64,000 nucleotides of DNA. Source: an uncultured Chloroflexota bacterium (lineage in GTDB: Bacteria; Chloroflexota; UBA11872; VXNJ01). The translations under genes were made by a program, and so were the position numbers. The notes below the pieces were generated by a model. It searched no databases and was not told where the DNA came from. It saw nothing but the letters and a program-made list of their open reading frames with translations. Positions 9,538 to 18,997 of this stretch are shown piece by piece. Positions within the stretch are counted from its first letter, which is position 1; every line of letters starts with the position of its first letter. The DNA lies in the NCBI GenBank assembly GCA_913043205.1, contig CAJWLF010000003.1, positions 1 to 64,000 of the forward strand. Reading direction: 5' to 3'.

Positions 9538-10377
9538 TTACTGCACCTCGTGACTGCCCGATATTTTTTTTGCAATTATTAGTTGACCAGCACCACACTC
9601 ACCATTTTTTACTCGACGTTGAGCAAACACAGACAGACCCACAGACCATATATAAGCCCATAGCTTAACCGGCAACATACCACGTCTATTCAGCCCTCTT
9701 ACTACATCCAGAATCCGACGTCCAAATATACGCGAAACCATCAATCTATCGAGCCTATGCCATATCCGGGCTGAGCGAGGCGGCAAAAATGTTACGTACT
9801 TTTGAATGCTTAGACCATTACGAGAGAGAATATCCCTCCATTCATCCAGCGACCGATAATGAAAATGGCCAAGACGCTGATTCAGTGCAGTAACCGCCTC
9901 TTTATCATTCACATCTATCAGCAACTGCTCAAAATCTGTACTGGGGGTTGAAAACACAAACAATCCTTCATCACGAAGAACCCTGGCAACCTCCGCTATA
10001 GCCAGCTCATCGGCAGGGATATGTTCGAATACACATATGCTCACTACAGCCCCATAGCAATTATCTTCGAATGGTAATGAAGTTGCGTCGCCCGTCACAG
10101 CGCCCAACATAGACGTTCTTTTTGCAGCGACTGAGGCTTCTACGTGCAACAAGTCGAGTCCAACAACGGGCGTATGGGAGCTCAATGCTATCTCAGCGAT
10201 ATCACCATTACCACATCCAAGATCTAGCACCGGGGAAGAAAATTCCACCTGTCGTAATTCTGTAAGCTCTAGTGATCTAAACAGACAGATTGCCGGCTGG
10301 TGGAAATGACACTCCAACAATTTTCGGAGTATTTTTCTTGATGACATCCCGACTACTGCAGAAGGGAACAAAGTCAT
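9538..10377 (-). CDS. Class I SAM-dependent methyltransferase
   Basis: 279 aa. Motif I is LDLGCGNGDIAE (~residues 52-63), followed by the acidic end of beta-2 (VVGLDLL), a FEDNCYGAVVSICVFEHI segment (Methyltransf_11 type) and VARVLRDEGLFVFSTP. It probably methylates a sugar or a lipid-linked intermediate of the glycan. It overlaps the upstream CgeB-like gene by 4 bases. The C-terminal ~100 residues contain a possible amphipathic or membrane-associating stretch (VKLWAYIWSVGLSV). Acceptor unknown. Confidence 0.8.
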   Translation of the reverse strand: MTLFPSAVVGMSSRKILRKLLECHFHQPAICLFRSLELTELRQVEFSSPVLDLGCGNGDIAEIALSSHTPVVGLDLLHVEASVAAKRTSMLGAVTGDATSLPFEDNCYGAVVSICVFEHIPADELAIAEVARVLRDEGLFVFSTPSTDFEQLLIDVNDKEAVTALNQRLGHFHYRSLDEWRDILSRNGLSIQKYVTFLPPRSARIWHRLDRLMVSRIFGRRILDVVRGLNRRGMLPVKLWAYIWSVGLSVFAQRRVKNGECGAGQLIIAKKISGSHEVQ

Positions 10378-11444
10378 GACGCATCTCCCACAACTAAACC
10401 CAAAACTTCGTTCATTCTCTTGCGATAAGTGTGTTTATTTAACACAGCTTTTTTAGTCTTTTCTGCGATCAACAATCGCTCTTTTGGATTGTTCAGATAG
10501 TGGCTTACCAACTCAACAAGGTTACTTACTGAGCTATAACAAACGATGTCTTCAGGGGGATTAAATAGACTATTTAAAGACTTGCGCTGATCAACAAGTT
10601 GAAACGCTCCCAAAGCCCCAGCTTCAAATGTACGCATATTTGTCCCATCAACCATTTGAGCATGGTGTACATTCAGCACTATGGAACTAGATTTGTAAGC
10701 AGCAGCAACCCGTGTTGCCGGCAATAAAGTCTCAGCTCGGACCGATGCATGCAAATCATACTCCTGCGGCAATTTATCCCACCCTCTGCCATAAATAGCC
10801 AAATTACAACCAATTCCGGCAACTGCTTCCACGAATTCAACTCGTCGCCAATTTTCCGGTAAATGCCCCATTTGGTGTCTAGAATCCCCAACAAAAATCA
10901 CATCGCATTTTTGGCTAGAAGGTTCTATATCCTCAGAGTAGACTTCCTCATCCACAGCATGGGCCAAATATGAAACATTGTGACCTCCGTGCTCTAAGAC
11001 TTTATCCACATAATGTTCGTCTGCCACGAAGAAATGATCATAAATCCCAAAACTACCAACTATATTCGGGAACCAAAACGGATTGTCGCCGCTCCAGTGA
11101 ATCATCGGACCTTTCAGCCGCTTTTTCACGGTTGCTAAAGTCTCGGGCAGAAAAGGCTCCCCTTTAAGCACAAAAAGTAAGTCTGGCTGAAATTCATCAA
11201 CCCTATGGATTAAATTAACATTGTCATTAAGCGCACTATCTAGCGTCCGCTCGATTTGAAATCGGTCGCTGCCAAGCAACTTACGCCTAATTCGGTCACG
11301 AATTCCCAAAGACCTATGTAAATCTGAACTGTAACGCAGCAAACTCGTAGTATGTCCCAAAAGCTGAAACGCTCGGGACACATATTCCGACCACATTCCG
11401 GTGTCCCACCACGGACCTACAACTAGTATTCGCAAAGTTACCAT
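10374..11444 (-). CDS. CgeB-like glycosyltransferase
   Basis: 356 aa. It shows the pattern of the CgeB/DUF3880 plus Glyco_trans_1_2 group: an N-terminal LVVGPWWDTGMW, a middle DLLFVLKGEPF, IHWSGDNPFW, CDVIFVGDSRHQ and a C-terminal NMRTFEAGALGAFQLVDQR that corresponds to the donor-binding segment. It is a GT-B-type transferase distinct from the nine GT4 enzymes nearby. It overlaps the methyltransferase by 4 bases and has a 57-base gap to the flippase gene upstream. Confidence 0.75.
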   Translation of the reverse strand: MVTLRILVVGPWWDTGMWSEYVSRAFQLLGHTTSLLRYSSDLHRSLGIRDRIRRKLLGSDRFQIERTLDSALNDNVNLIHRVDEFQPDLLFVLKGEPFLPETLATVKKRLKGPMIHWSGDNPFWFPNIVGSFGIYDHFFVADEHYVDKVLEHGGHNVSYLAHAVDEEVYSEDIEPSSQKCDVIFVGDSRHQMGHLPENWRRVEFVEAVAGIGCNLAIYGRGWDKLPQEYDLHASVRAETLLPATRVAAAYKSSSIVLNVHHAQMVDGTNMRTFEAGALGAFQLVDQRKSLNSLFNPPEDIVCYSSVSNLVELVSHYLNNPKERLLIAEKTKKAVLNKHTYRKRMNEVLGLVVGDAS

Positions 11445-11501
11445 TCCCTATTACGTGATGCATGTAGATTCTAGAATCTATTTATTACAATCGTTGATTA
11501 T

Positions 11502-12974
11502 TCAATTATTTCTAAGTCCAGCAACTTGACCCAACTCACTCCTAATTTCTTTACCATCAGTAGCGTAAAGAATTGCACAGTACGCAAACAAACACCCAAC
11601 ACTACCTATCACCAAAACGTAAATGTTTACATTCATAGGATCTACAATAAACCGAGCTACAACACCAACAACGACAGCAGTAATCGCAGGATTACCCACC
11701 GCTTTGACCACATCAATACCAATAGTCTTCCAAGCAACAAATACTATAGATATAGTAGCAATTGCCTGGCTTAATGCTAAAGCCATGGCCACTGAAGCAA
11801 ACCCATGCCCAAGAGCTATCAATAAAAATGCTATGGCCCAGCTAGAAATAGACCATATCGCCGCAAAGCAGGTCATCAAGCCGCTCCTGCCCACTGCATT
11901 CATAATAGGTAGCAATAGGCCATTAACGGGAACCAACACAGCATTTGCAGCTAGCCAGTACAACACTGAAACACCGTCTATCCACTGGGGTCCATAAATC
12001 ACGCGGGTAATGTCTGACGCGAATACGAAGATCACTATAAACACAGGAAAAGTTACTAGTGATGTCCATTTCAACGCTAGGTGGGTCCCTAACAAAACCG
12101 CGGCACGATCAGATTGCAATCGCGAAAATGTTGGCAAGCTAACACGCGCTACTAACTGGGTAAACAACAGTGGCTGTTGGGCCAGTTTATCAGCCCAACT
12201 CAACAATCCGGTTGAAGTACGCCCAAAAGCGGCAGGCCCGAGTATAGGGATAAGGCTATCTTTTAACATTAGAAGAAGTCGTTGTGCTTGAAACTTGGCT
12301 CCAAAATCTAGATTTGGCCAAATTCTTTGGCGATGTATCTCCAATGCTGGGACCCATGGTTTTAATGTATTCAAGACAGCTATAGGGATCAAACTAGCCC
12401 CAACGTGTGCCGTTATCAGAGCCCAAGGGCCAGCACCCGACAAAGCCAGAAAAATACCGGCAGCATAGAACCATATAGTCCCTGCAATGTCACCAATAGC
12501 AAGTCGTGAAAACTGCAAATGCCGTTCCAACATAGAGGCAGGAATCACCCGAAAAGCACTGAAAAACACTGAAATCCCGAACACTCTTATCATCCAATGG
12601 TCTGGCTTTCCCTCATCAAGCGATTGAATCAGTAATGGACCTACGAAAAAAACGATAGTTCCGGCTATTGAAGCTAAAAGCAACTGAATAGTAAAAACAG
12701 TACGTAAATCCTGTTCGTCCGGTTCTTTCTGGCTTTGAACGAGAGAGGCTGCCAAACCCAAATCACTAAAATGCTTGATGATTCCGGCGATAAAAGTGAT
12801 AGGCAAAATTAGACCGAACACATCTGGCGCAATCAGTCTGAATAGGATGATATCCCCGCCAAAAGCAACGATTCGCATCAATCCTTCTCGAATGCCTAGC
12901 GCCACTACTCCTGACAAAGCTCTCTGACCTACCCGCATGTTTCTCTTCGAATTATCCTGCGGATGTTCGTTCAC
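11502..12974 (-). CDS. Lipid-linked oligosaccharide flippase (Wzx/PST family, MOP superfamily)
   Basis: 490 aa with about 12-14 hydrophobic segments from residue ~20 to 480. The N-terminal pattern (VRMGQRALSG-like segment, then PDVFGLILPI and FSDLGLAASLVQ) is characteristic of the WzxC/polysaccharide biosynthesis C-type flippases. It would move undecaprenyl-linked repeat units to the outer membrane face. The start overlaps the upstream gene's stop by one base. Its presence implies a Wzx-dependent route, although no Wzy polymerase was recognised in this locus. Confidence 0.85.
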   Translation of the reverse strand: MNEHPQDNSKRNMRVGQRALSGVVALGIREGLMRIVAFGGDIILFRLIAPDVFGLILPITFIAGIIKHFSDLGLAASLVQSQKEPDEQDLRTVFTIQLLLASIAGTIVFFVGPLLIQSLDEGKPDHWMIRVFGISVFFSAFRVIPASMLERHLQFSRLAIGDIAGTIWFYAAGIFLALSGAGPWALITAHVGASLIPIAVLNTLKPWVPALEIHRQRIWPNLDFGAKFQAQRLLLMLKDSLIPILGPAAFGRTSTGLLSWADKLAQQPLLFTQLVARVSLPTFSRLQSDRAAVLLGTHLALKWTSLVTFPVFIVIFVFASDITRVIYGPQWIDGVSVLYWLAANAVLVPVNGLLLPIMNAVGRSGLMTCFAAIWSISSWAIAFLLIALGHGFASVAMALALSQAIATISIVFVAWKTIGIDVVKAVGNPAITAVVVGVVARFIVDPMNVNIYVLVIGSVGCLFAYCAILYATDGKEIRSELGQVAGLRNN

Positions 12975-14131
12975 TAGACCCTCGACCTAAACGCAGCACC
13001 CATATTGTTCCAAAGTGGCAATTTGGACATGTATAGAATAATTGCGAGCCCAAACCACAATAGATACTCGATTTCTCGGTCCAACATCTTAGAAGCGTGG
13101 CAGAGATATATAAGGACAGAAAACATGAATAATTTCGGGCGCGCACCGTAAGCCAGTCCAGCAGCAAACGGCATTAACAGATATCGAGAATGCACAACCA
13201 TCATCGATAGAGTGAAAACTATACCCACCTTAAAAAAAGCTTTGTGGGAATCTTTGTCAAATGAGGCAATCACTATAGATAAAGGGACAAAAATTCGAAG
13301 CCCCCAATCAAAAGATCCCCTCAGACCATCAGGCATCTCTAATCCCGTTAGTCGTGTAAAAACCCATATGATTGGCAACCCATCTCCCCTACCTTGTAAA
13401 TGACCAAATACCGCCCAAGAAAGACCAGAGAAATCACGGATTACATAGGGCAATACGACAACTACGAAAACAGCAAATCCTCCCATGAAGAAAGATTTGA
13501 ATAAATCTTTTCGGTGAATAGCGTATTGCAGGCCTATCAACATGGCTGGGAACAAGAACTCGCTACGTGTTGCAACCGCCAAACCCCACCATATCCCCGC
13601 CATCCATCCACGTCGATCAGATAACAATCCCAACAGAGAAAATAGGACTGCAAAAGATACAACATGACCTTGCATCGCGCTGGAATCTATTACCCACGGA
13701 CAAAAAAGCCACATGGCTGCCACTACCACAGCTTGAATTTCCTTAAGTCCATTTCGCATAGCCAGTTTGTACAGAGTCAAAGCCACCGCAATATCGGCAA
13801 AGTAAACCAAAACTTTAACCGCCCATATATCTGGATAACCAAGGCCTTGAATCACGGCTAGAACTGGTGACAGCATGTAAGGGAACAATGGCAGGTGCGC
13901 ATAAGTAAATATTGCCCCAGATTCCAATTCCCGAGAGTAATAGTCAAAATGATTTCGACCAAATAGTGTCTCGGAAAATGAAAAGAAATGCGTAAGGTCT
14001 CCTACGTGGTAGGAATCGACCAATCTAATGCGAATAGAAAGAGCTAATAAACAAACAACAACGAAAAGTGTTGCGACAAATATCTTTGACTTATCAGTAG
14101 CGATACCGCTCATTCCTGTCTTCACAAACAA
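12974..14131 (-). CDS. Polytopic membrane protein, probable GT-C-type glycosyltransferase
   Basis: 385 aa, about 10 membrane segments. An early extracytoplasmic loop holds acidic residues (GDLTHFFSF, ~residue 45), the usual place of the catalytic Asp in polyprenyl-phosphate-sugar-dependent GT-C enzymes. LPLFPYMLSP and the RSEFLFP segment resemble the GT39/GT87-like mannosyltransferases. It likely transfers a sugar on the outer membrane face. An inner ATG 6 codons downstream (MSGIA) could be the true start. A Wzy role is possible but there is no family signature. Confidence 0.6.
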   Translation of the reverse strand: MFVKTGMSGIATDKSKIFVATLFVVVCLLALSIRIRLVDSYHVGDLTHFFSFSETLFGRNHFDYYSRELESGAIFTYAHLPLFPYMLSPVLAVIQGLGYPDIWAVKVLVYFADIAVALTLYKLAMRNGLKEIQAVVVAAMWLFCPWVIDSSAMQGHVVSFAVLFSLLGLLSDRRGWMAGIWWGLAVATRSEFLFPAMLIGLQYAIHRKDLFKSFFMGGFAVFVVVVLPYVIRDFSGLSWAVFGHLQGRGDGLPIIWVFTRLTGLEMPDGLRGSFDWGLRIFVPLSIVIASFDKDSHKAFFKVGIVFTLSMMVVHSRYLLMPFAAGLAYGARPKLFMFSVLIYLCHASKMLDREIEYLLWFGLAIILYMSKLPLWNNMGAAFRSRV

Positions 14132-15237
14132 CTACCTAGAATTTTCTCGTATGTGGAAATCAATTTAGTCGCAGTGGAGTCCCAAGTCATAGATTTAGCC
14201 CTCCTCCGAGCACCTGCAGAGAGGCTGTCCGCTTTCTGTTGATCTTGCATAATACTTAACATAGCTGACGCAGTAGCACCTACATCATTTTGATTTACTA
14301 ACAAGCCGCTAACACCATTCTCTATAGCTTCTTCGGCACCTGAATCATATGTTCCAATTGCAGGTGTTCCGCATGCATTGGCTTCAAGATGTACTAACCC
14401 AAACCCATCAAAGCTTGTCTCAGAGCTAAGAAAATGGGCGACAAATACAGAGCTGCGATGGTACAAATCAATTTTTTGTTCCTCGTTCACTTCACCAATA
14501 AAATCAACTGCATGGCAGATGCCTAACTTCTGACATAGAGTCCGCAATTGATCGGGATACGGGCTATCCTCATCGACGCCGGCAATCACGTAGCGCGCTT
14601 CAGGTAGCACTTTGATGACTTCTGCAAATGCCGCCAAGGAAACATGGACACCTTTTCTCTCTTTTAGCATTCCCACCGTTACTACTAGGCCTGGTTCAAC
14701 TCTAGGAAGATTTCGATTTGGCCAAAACCTCCGTTCGTCAACACCCAGTGGGACAACGTCAACATCTTCAATCCCTGTCTCAGCGGAGAATCGTCTAGCG
14801 GTATATCCGCTTATCGCCGTAAATGCAGAGGCCCGCCGACAACCCCATGCAAATAATTGGGTGGCAAGAAGTGGATATTTCGAAGGCAAACAATAGGTGC
14901 CAACCAAGGACATAACGACAGGCGTTCCATTAGCAACCATCGACAACACCGGCAAGTACGGCTCAACCAGACAATGCACCAAGTCACAATTTTGAGTGGC
15001 TTTTCTGAGTGGTACGAATGAAGACCTCATTAATCGAGCCCAATGTCTATGACTGTACATAAATGACGGAATGGATTCGGAAATATTGGTCCGCAATTGT
15101 TCGTATTTGCAATGCTCTGCTGGACTGGCAATTTGAATGTCTACACCTAAATTTCGTAAGGCAATTGCTATTTCAGCAGAATATTGACCCCAGCCAGTAT
15201 TGGGTTCAAGAGCATCTGTAACCAAACATACCCTCAT
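14122..15237 (-). CDS. Family 4 glycosyltransferase (start at internal ATG)
   Basis: The frame is open to 15294, but the ATG at 15237 gives MRVCLVTDALEPNTG at the N-terminus and a 4-base ATGA overlap with the upstream YfhO gene, like other joints in this operon; this gives 371 aa. Donor-side features are VTVGMLKERKGVHVSL and FGLVHLEANACGTPAIG. It also overlaps the downstream GT-C gene by 10 bases. GT4 assignment is firm, specificity unknown. Confidence 0.83.
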   Translation of the reverse strand: MRVCLVTDALEPNTGWGQYSAEIAIALRNLGVDIQIASPAEHCKYEQLRTNISESIPSFMYSHRHWARLMRSSFVPLRKATQNCDLVHCLVEPYLPVLSMVANGTPVVMSLVGTYCLPSKYPLLATQLFAWGCRRASAFTAISGYTARRFSAETGIEDVDVVPLGVDERRFWPNRNLPRVEPGLVVTVGMLKERKGVHVSLAAFAEVIKVLPEARYVIAGVDEDSPYPDQLRTLCQKLGICHAVDFIGEVNEEQKIDLYHRSSVFVAHFLSSETSFDGFGLVHLEANACGTPAIGTYDSGAEEAIENGVSGLLVNQNDVGATASAMLSIMQDQQKADSLSAGARRRAKSMTWDSTATKLISTYEKILGSCL

Positions 15238-17801
15238 CTTTTTCGCCTCACTACTGCGCCAATTCGAAGACTCGAAAAGACACCGGGCGGCCACGCTAAA
15301 GCTGCGGCTACCGCTATCACTATTCCAAATACAACCAGAGATATATTCCTACCAATAGAAAAGCCCGGCGGCTCAAACCTAAATTCAATTTCGTGCACTC
15401 CTGTAGGTACCTCCACCCCCAAAGCAAATCTATCAATTAGGGATGCATCGACTTCATTTCCATCCAAGAAAACACTCCACCCAGGAATAGCAGAGGCTGT
15501 TAGTACAAGAATGGAAGGTCTATCTAGCCCGGCAACTCTAAATAGATATCCATCATTTTCACTGTCCATATACGTAATCCCGGCGTTAACGATTTCTTTA
15601 TCGGCCGTAAAGCTAGGACTGTTTGTTGTGTATATAACGCCTGGATTATCAATGACACCCTGGAATATTTCCTTTGACTTTAATAATCCATCGTCAAAAA
15701 TCCAGTCATTTGCAAATCGCGCGAGCGGCAGCGAGTTAGGAACCTCGTATATCCACACATTTTGACGAACACCAAATTCAACAGGAAACACCACTTCTGT
15801 CGAATTCATTTCTTCCCCAAGGTACTGACCAATATCAGTTCCAGAAATAATGTGAGTCACCCCAGCACGTGAAAGAAGAGCGAGTCGCTGTGAAAATAGT
15901 TCTGCTTTCTCGTGCTCGTGAGATATGTGGTCGGATGCAAATCCACGTATAGTGGTCCGTTCACTACCCACAAAAGAAAGGAATTCCGCTTGTCTTCGAG
16001 TCATTAGGTTTTCGTAACCGTCTATAGAGCTAATGCCTTCCATCAAAGACACATTTGGGGTAAGGGCTTCTCTTATAAACAGAAGTTCAATTAAGTCACG
16101 ATCCGCTTTCCCTACACGTCCGCCGGCAGCATTAGAAAGCTCCCATTTGTCAGAAAGGGCTCGATAAGAGAACACCCGAACATCGTCTTCTTCGAGGGAC
16201 AAAAGTGCAACTGTGTTAATCGGCCGCGATGCCAATTCAGAGCTAACCGTAGTTATTCCATGTCCAGGTGACAGGGTGAGATCGACAACCAATAAAGCCA
16301 CAACCACACAGGATCCCAAAGTGACTGAAATAATTTTTCGCGCCATGGCAATAAATAAGAACCCCGCACACAAGGCGATTAACATCAAGAATGGCGGAGT
16401 GAAAGAGGAAAATGTAAACGCATTTACCAACCTCTCTCGCACGATCCCAAATGCCCCCTTCCAAGCAACTTCATAACCTGAGTATGCGTCGATCCCACCC
16501 ACCAAAAATCTATCAATACCTCTGTTTAGATTGTCTCGGATAAAAGGAGCGTCACTATTCAAGACGAATGAACAGACTATCAGTCCCAATAGCAATACAC
16601 CGGAATAGCACAGCGCAGCCCAACCAACACGGCCAAAAAATGCTAAATCCCCTTTTTTAAGAGTTTCTAACCCTATAGCTGACAACATAGCAATGGCGAA
16701 TACAGACAAAAATACAAACCTGCCGGGAACACGAAAGAAAGAAAATGGAGGAAGGTTATGCAGAACCGCAAAAAACGGTGTATAAGAACCAAAAGCTAGG
16801 ATCCATGACACAATAAGGAGAATCAGCAAAAACCAGACGCGACGCGAACGGCGTCGTAATATTGCATAAAGGGCAAGAGGTATTGAAGCGAGGCCACAAT
16901 AAACTAAAGGTTCCGCCCTCAAAGAATCCCCAAAAATCCTAGGTAAATCAAAAGCCGGGTATGTGTAACCGAGTAGCAGGTGCAATGGATGGGCAGATCC
17001 TACAGAGGCTAAATCTAAATCCATCCCTTCAGATCGTGTAGAAAACGAAGTGAGGTTAAGAACTGGAATAATCCTAACAGCCCCCAAGGCGCCAGCTGTG
17101 ACCATAACACCGACTAGGATGATCAATATTCGTAGGGCCGCCTGATATCCGTGTGAAACGGCAAGAATCATCACTGAGTATGATGCATATAAGACCACTC
17201 CAAACGCGATTAGTAACCCTATATGAGGATGTCCTGCCAGTATTGTTGTCGCACCAGCAAACGTAAGTAACAAAACATACCAGGTCTTACCCCGAATTAT
17301 CATGTCAATCGACAATATAGACGCCGGTAAAACCCAGAAAACATCCGCAAAATTCAAAAACCTAGAAGTCGCAACAGTAAAAGGGCCGATGCCATAGATA
17401 AACCCCGCTAGAAATGCTGAAAGTGGAGACAGACCCCAACTGCGTCCTAACCAATACGTGCAAGCAGCAGCAACTACCAATCCGACAGATGCTTCCCCGT
17501 AATAAGCTAAAGGCAGAGGAAAAATCAACACAAACAACCACGTTACAGGATAAAACCATCCAAACTCAGAGAAACCTATAGGAAATCCTCCTAGAAAACC
17601 ATCTGTCCATATCGGAAGAGATCCGCTGTATAGACCATTCTGTAATGTTTGGTAGCGAGGTAGATAACTCAGCAATGTGTCAAAATCTAACCAGTACCTC
17701 CCTTGGATTAATATTTCTCTGTAGATACCCAGAACCAACACAACATACACACCAATCGCCAAGAACGCGGGTCGATAAATTTGGCGAAGATAAATTAGCA
17801 C
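15234..17801 (-). CDS. YfhO-family large membrane protein
   Basis: 855 aa starting at GTG 17801. About 12 membrane segments fill residues ~10-480, a large extracytoplasmic domain (~490-800) follows, and one last membrane segment (~815-835) ends in a basic tail. The N-terminal loops (YWLDFDTLLSYLP, GFPIGFSEFGWFYPV, ILAGHPHIGL) match the YfhO family, GT-C-like proteins implicated in glycosylation of lipoteichoic acid or other cell-surface polymers. An outer-face sugar transferase role fits the locus. It overlaps both neighbouring GT4 genes, by 7 and 4 bases. Confidence 0.78.
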   Translation of the reverse strand: MLIYLRQIYRPAFLAIGVYVVLVLGIYREILIQGRYWLDFDTLLSYLPRYQTLQNGLYSGSLPIWTDGFLGGFPIGFSEFGWFYPVTWLFVLIFPLPLAYYGEASVGLVVAAACTYWLGRSWGLSPLSAFLAGFIYGIGPFTVATSRFLNFADVFWVLPASILSIDMIIRGKTWYVLLLTFAGATTILAGHPHIGLLIAFGVVLYASYSVMILAVSHGYQAALRILIILVGVMVTAGALGAVRIIPVLNLTSFSTRSEGMDLDLASVGSAHPLHLLLGYTYPAFDLPRIFGDSLRAEPLVYCGLASIPLALYAILRRRSRRVWFLLILLIVSWILAFGSYTPFFAVLHNLPPFSFFRVPGRFVFLSVFAIAMLSAIGLETLKKGDLAFFGRVGWAALCYSGVLLLGLIVCSFVLNSDAPFIRDNLNRGIDRFLVGGIDAYSGYEVAWKGAFGIVRERLVNAFTFSSFTPPFLMLIALCAGFLFIAMARKIISVTLGSCVVVALLVVDLTLSPGHGITTVSSELASRPINTVALLSLEEDDVRVFSYRALSDKWELSNAAGGRVGKADRDLIELLFIREALTPNVSLMEGISSIDGYENLMTRRQAEFLSFVGSERTTIRGFASDHISHEHEKAELFSQRLALLSRAGVTHIISGTDIGQYLGEEMNSTEVVFPVEFGVRQNVWIYEVPNSLPLARFANDWIFDDGLLKSKEIFQGVIDNPGVIYTTNSPSFTADKEIVNAGITYMDSENDGYLFRVAGLDRPSILVLTASAIPGWSVFLDGNEVDASLIDRFALGVEVPTGVHEIEFRFEPPGFSIGRNISLVVFGIVIAVAAALAWPPGVFSSLRIGAVVRRKR

Positions 17802-18997
17802 TCAGTAATAAACCTTTTGATTCGAACGGCCCTTTGCCCCCAGGTAAATTCCCGTGCACGAAGACTCGCAGTAGTACCTAGTCGTTTTGCGAGCGTTGTG
17901 TCATATGACAACCGTTCTAGAGCTGCGACAATAGCATTCGGATTGTCCGGCGGCACCAGCAATGCATCAACCTCATGCGTCAACACTGATGAAATTGCCT
18001 GCACATTGCTTGCTATTATTGGCCGCCCCACTGCCATATATTCGAAAAGCTTTAGTGGAGATGTGTACAAACTAGATATAGCTTCAGCCCCGGTGTTGGG
18101 AATTAATAGAACATCAGCTGCAGCCAAATACCTTGATGCTTCTAACTGAGACATATGCTCCAAAACACAAACATTGTCCGCAGCTCCAGCTCTCACACGC
18201 TCCAGATCACGACCAGTTCCACCAATCAGATACATAAACCATTTATTATCCATCGAAAACGACGCTTCCAATAGAGTGTCCACACCCTTCCAAGGATAGA
18301 AATGACCTGCGTATACAGCTACAAGACAATTCTTGGGAATCCCGATCTGTAATTGCGCCACAGATTTACTTGGCAAAGATGAAAACAAGCCCTCGTTAAA
18401 CCCATCCCTGGCTATTAGAATTTTTGAAGGTTGAAAGCCAGCTTGCAAATAAAATTCGCTGATAGCATCTGATATGACAACAATGTGATCAAAACGACGA
18501 GCTGCCCATAGATGAAGCCATCGACTAAAAGATGATCTAGGTAATGTATGCACTTCGAATACATACGTTCGGTCCTTGCGAAGTGAAGCGAATTTGATAG
18601 CGACTAAGAGCAGCAAATCTCTCGAAAAAATCACGCCTCCCCCTAAAGTCGCAACGTAAAGCATAGAATTTAAAGTAAATGACAACAGTTGTACCAAATG
18701 CGCTATTTGTATGAATGGAAACCTGTTGAAAAATGACCAGTCCAAGCTAGCCCTTTTGATCGCATCTATAGACGGTAGACCGATGAGCCTAAACGTTTCT
18801 CCAACACCGTAATATTCGTAAAGATCAACAATTTTTTCCATAGCAGCTGTATTGGCCCGTCTCGAATATATGATCTGAACATGGTCAAAAACTTTGCTGA
18901 AAGCGTCGGCCATCTGCATTGTTTGAAGCACGTGCGCTTTCTCACTAGGCATACGAATATTGGCAAGAATAGTGAAATGTGTAGCAGAAGATGTCAC
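17795..18997 (-). CDS. Family 4 glycosyltransferase
   Basis: 400 aa. N-terminal FTILANIRMPSEKAHVLQTM matches GT4 proteins with an IRLP-x-EKAH signature. The C-terminal half has VYAGHFYPWKGVDTLLEA and SPLKLFEYMAVGRPIIAS, the standard donor-site segment for this subgroup. A hydrophobic region around residues 90-140 may let it sit on the membrane. It overlaps the YfhO gene by 7 bases and the upstream 608-aa gene by 4 bases. Confidence 0.83.
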   Translation of the reverse strand: MTSSATHFTILANIRMPSEKAHVLQTMQMADAFSKVFDHVQIIYSRRANTAAMEKIVDLYEYYGVGETFRLIGLPSIDAIKRASLDWSFFNRFPFIQIAHLVQLLSFTLNSMLYVATLGGGVIFSRDLLLLVAIKFASLRKDRTYVFEVHTLPRSSFSRWLHLWAARRFDHIVVISDAISEFYLQAGFQPSKILIARDGFNEGLFSSLPSKSVAQLQIGIPKNCLVAVYAGHFYPWKGVDTLLEASFSMDNKWFMYLIGGTGRDLERVRAGAADNVCVLEHMSQLEASRYLAAADVLLIPNTGAEAISSLYTSPLKLFEYMAVGRPIIASNVQAISSVLTHEVDALLVPPDNPNAIVAALERLSYDTTLAKRLGTTASLRAREFTWGQRAVRIKRFITEC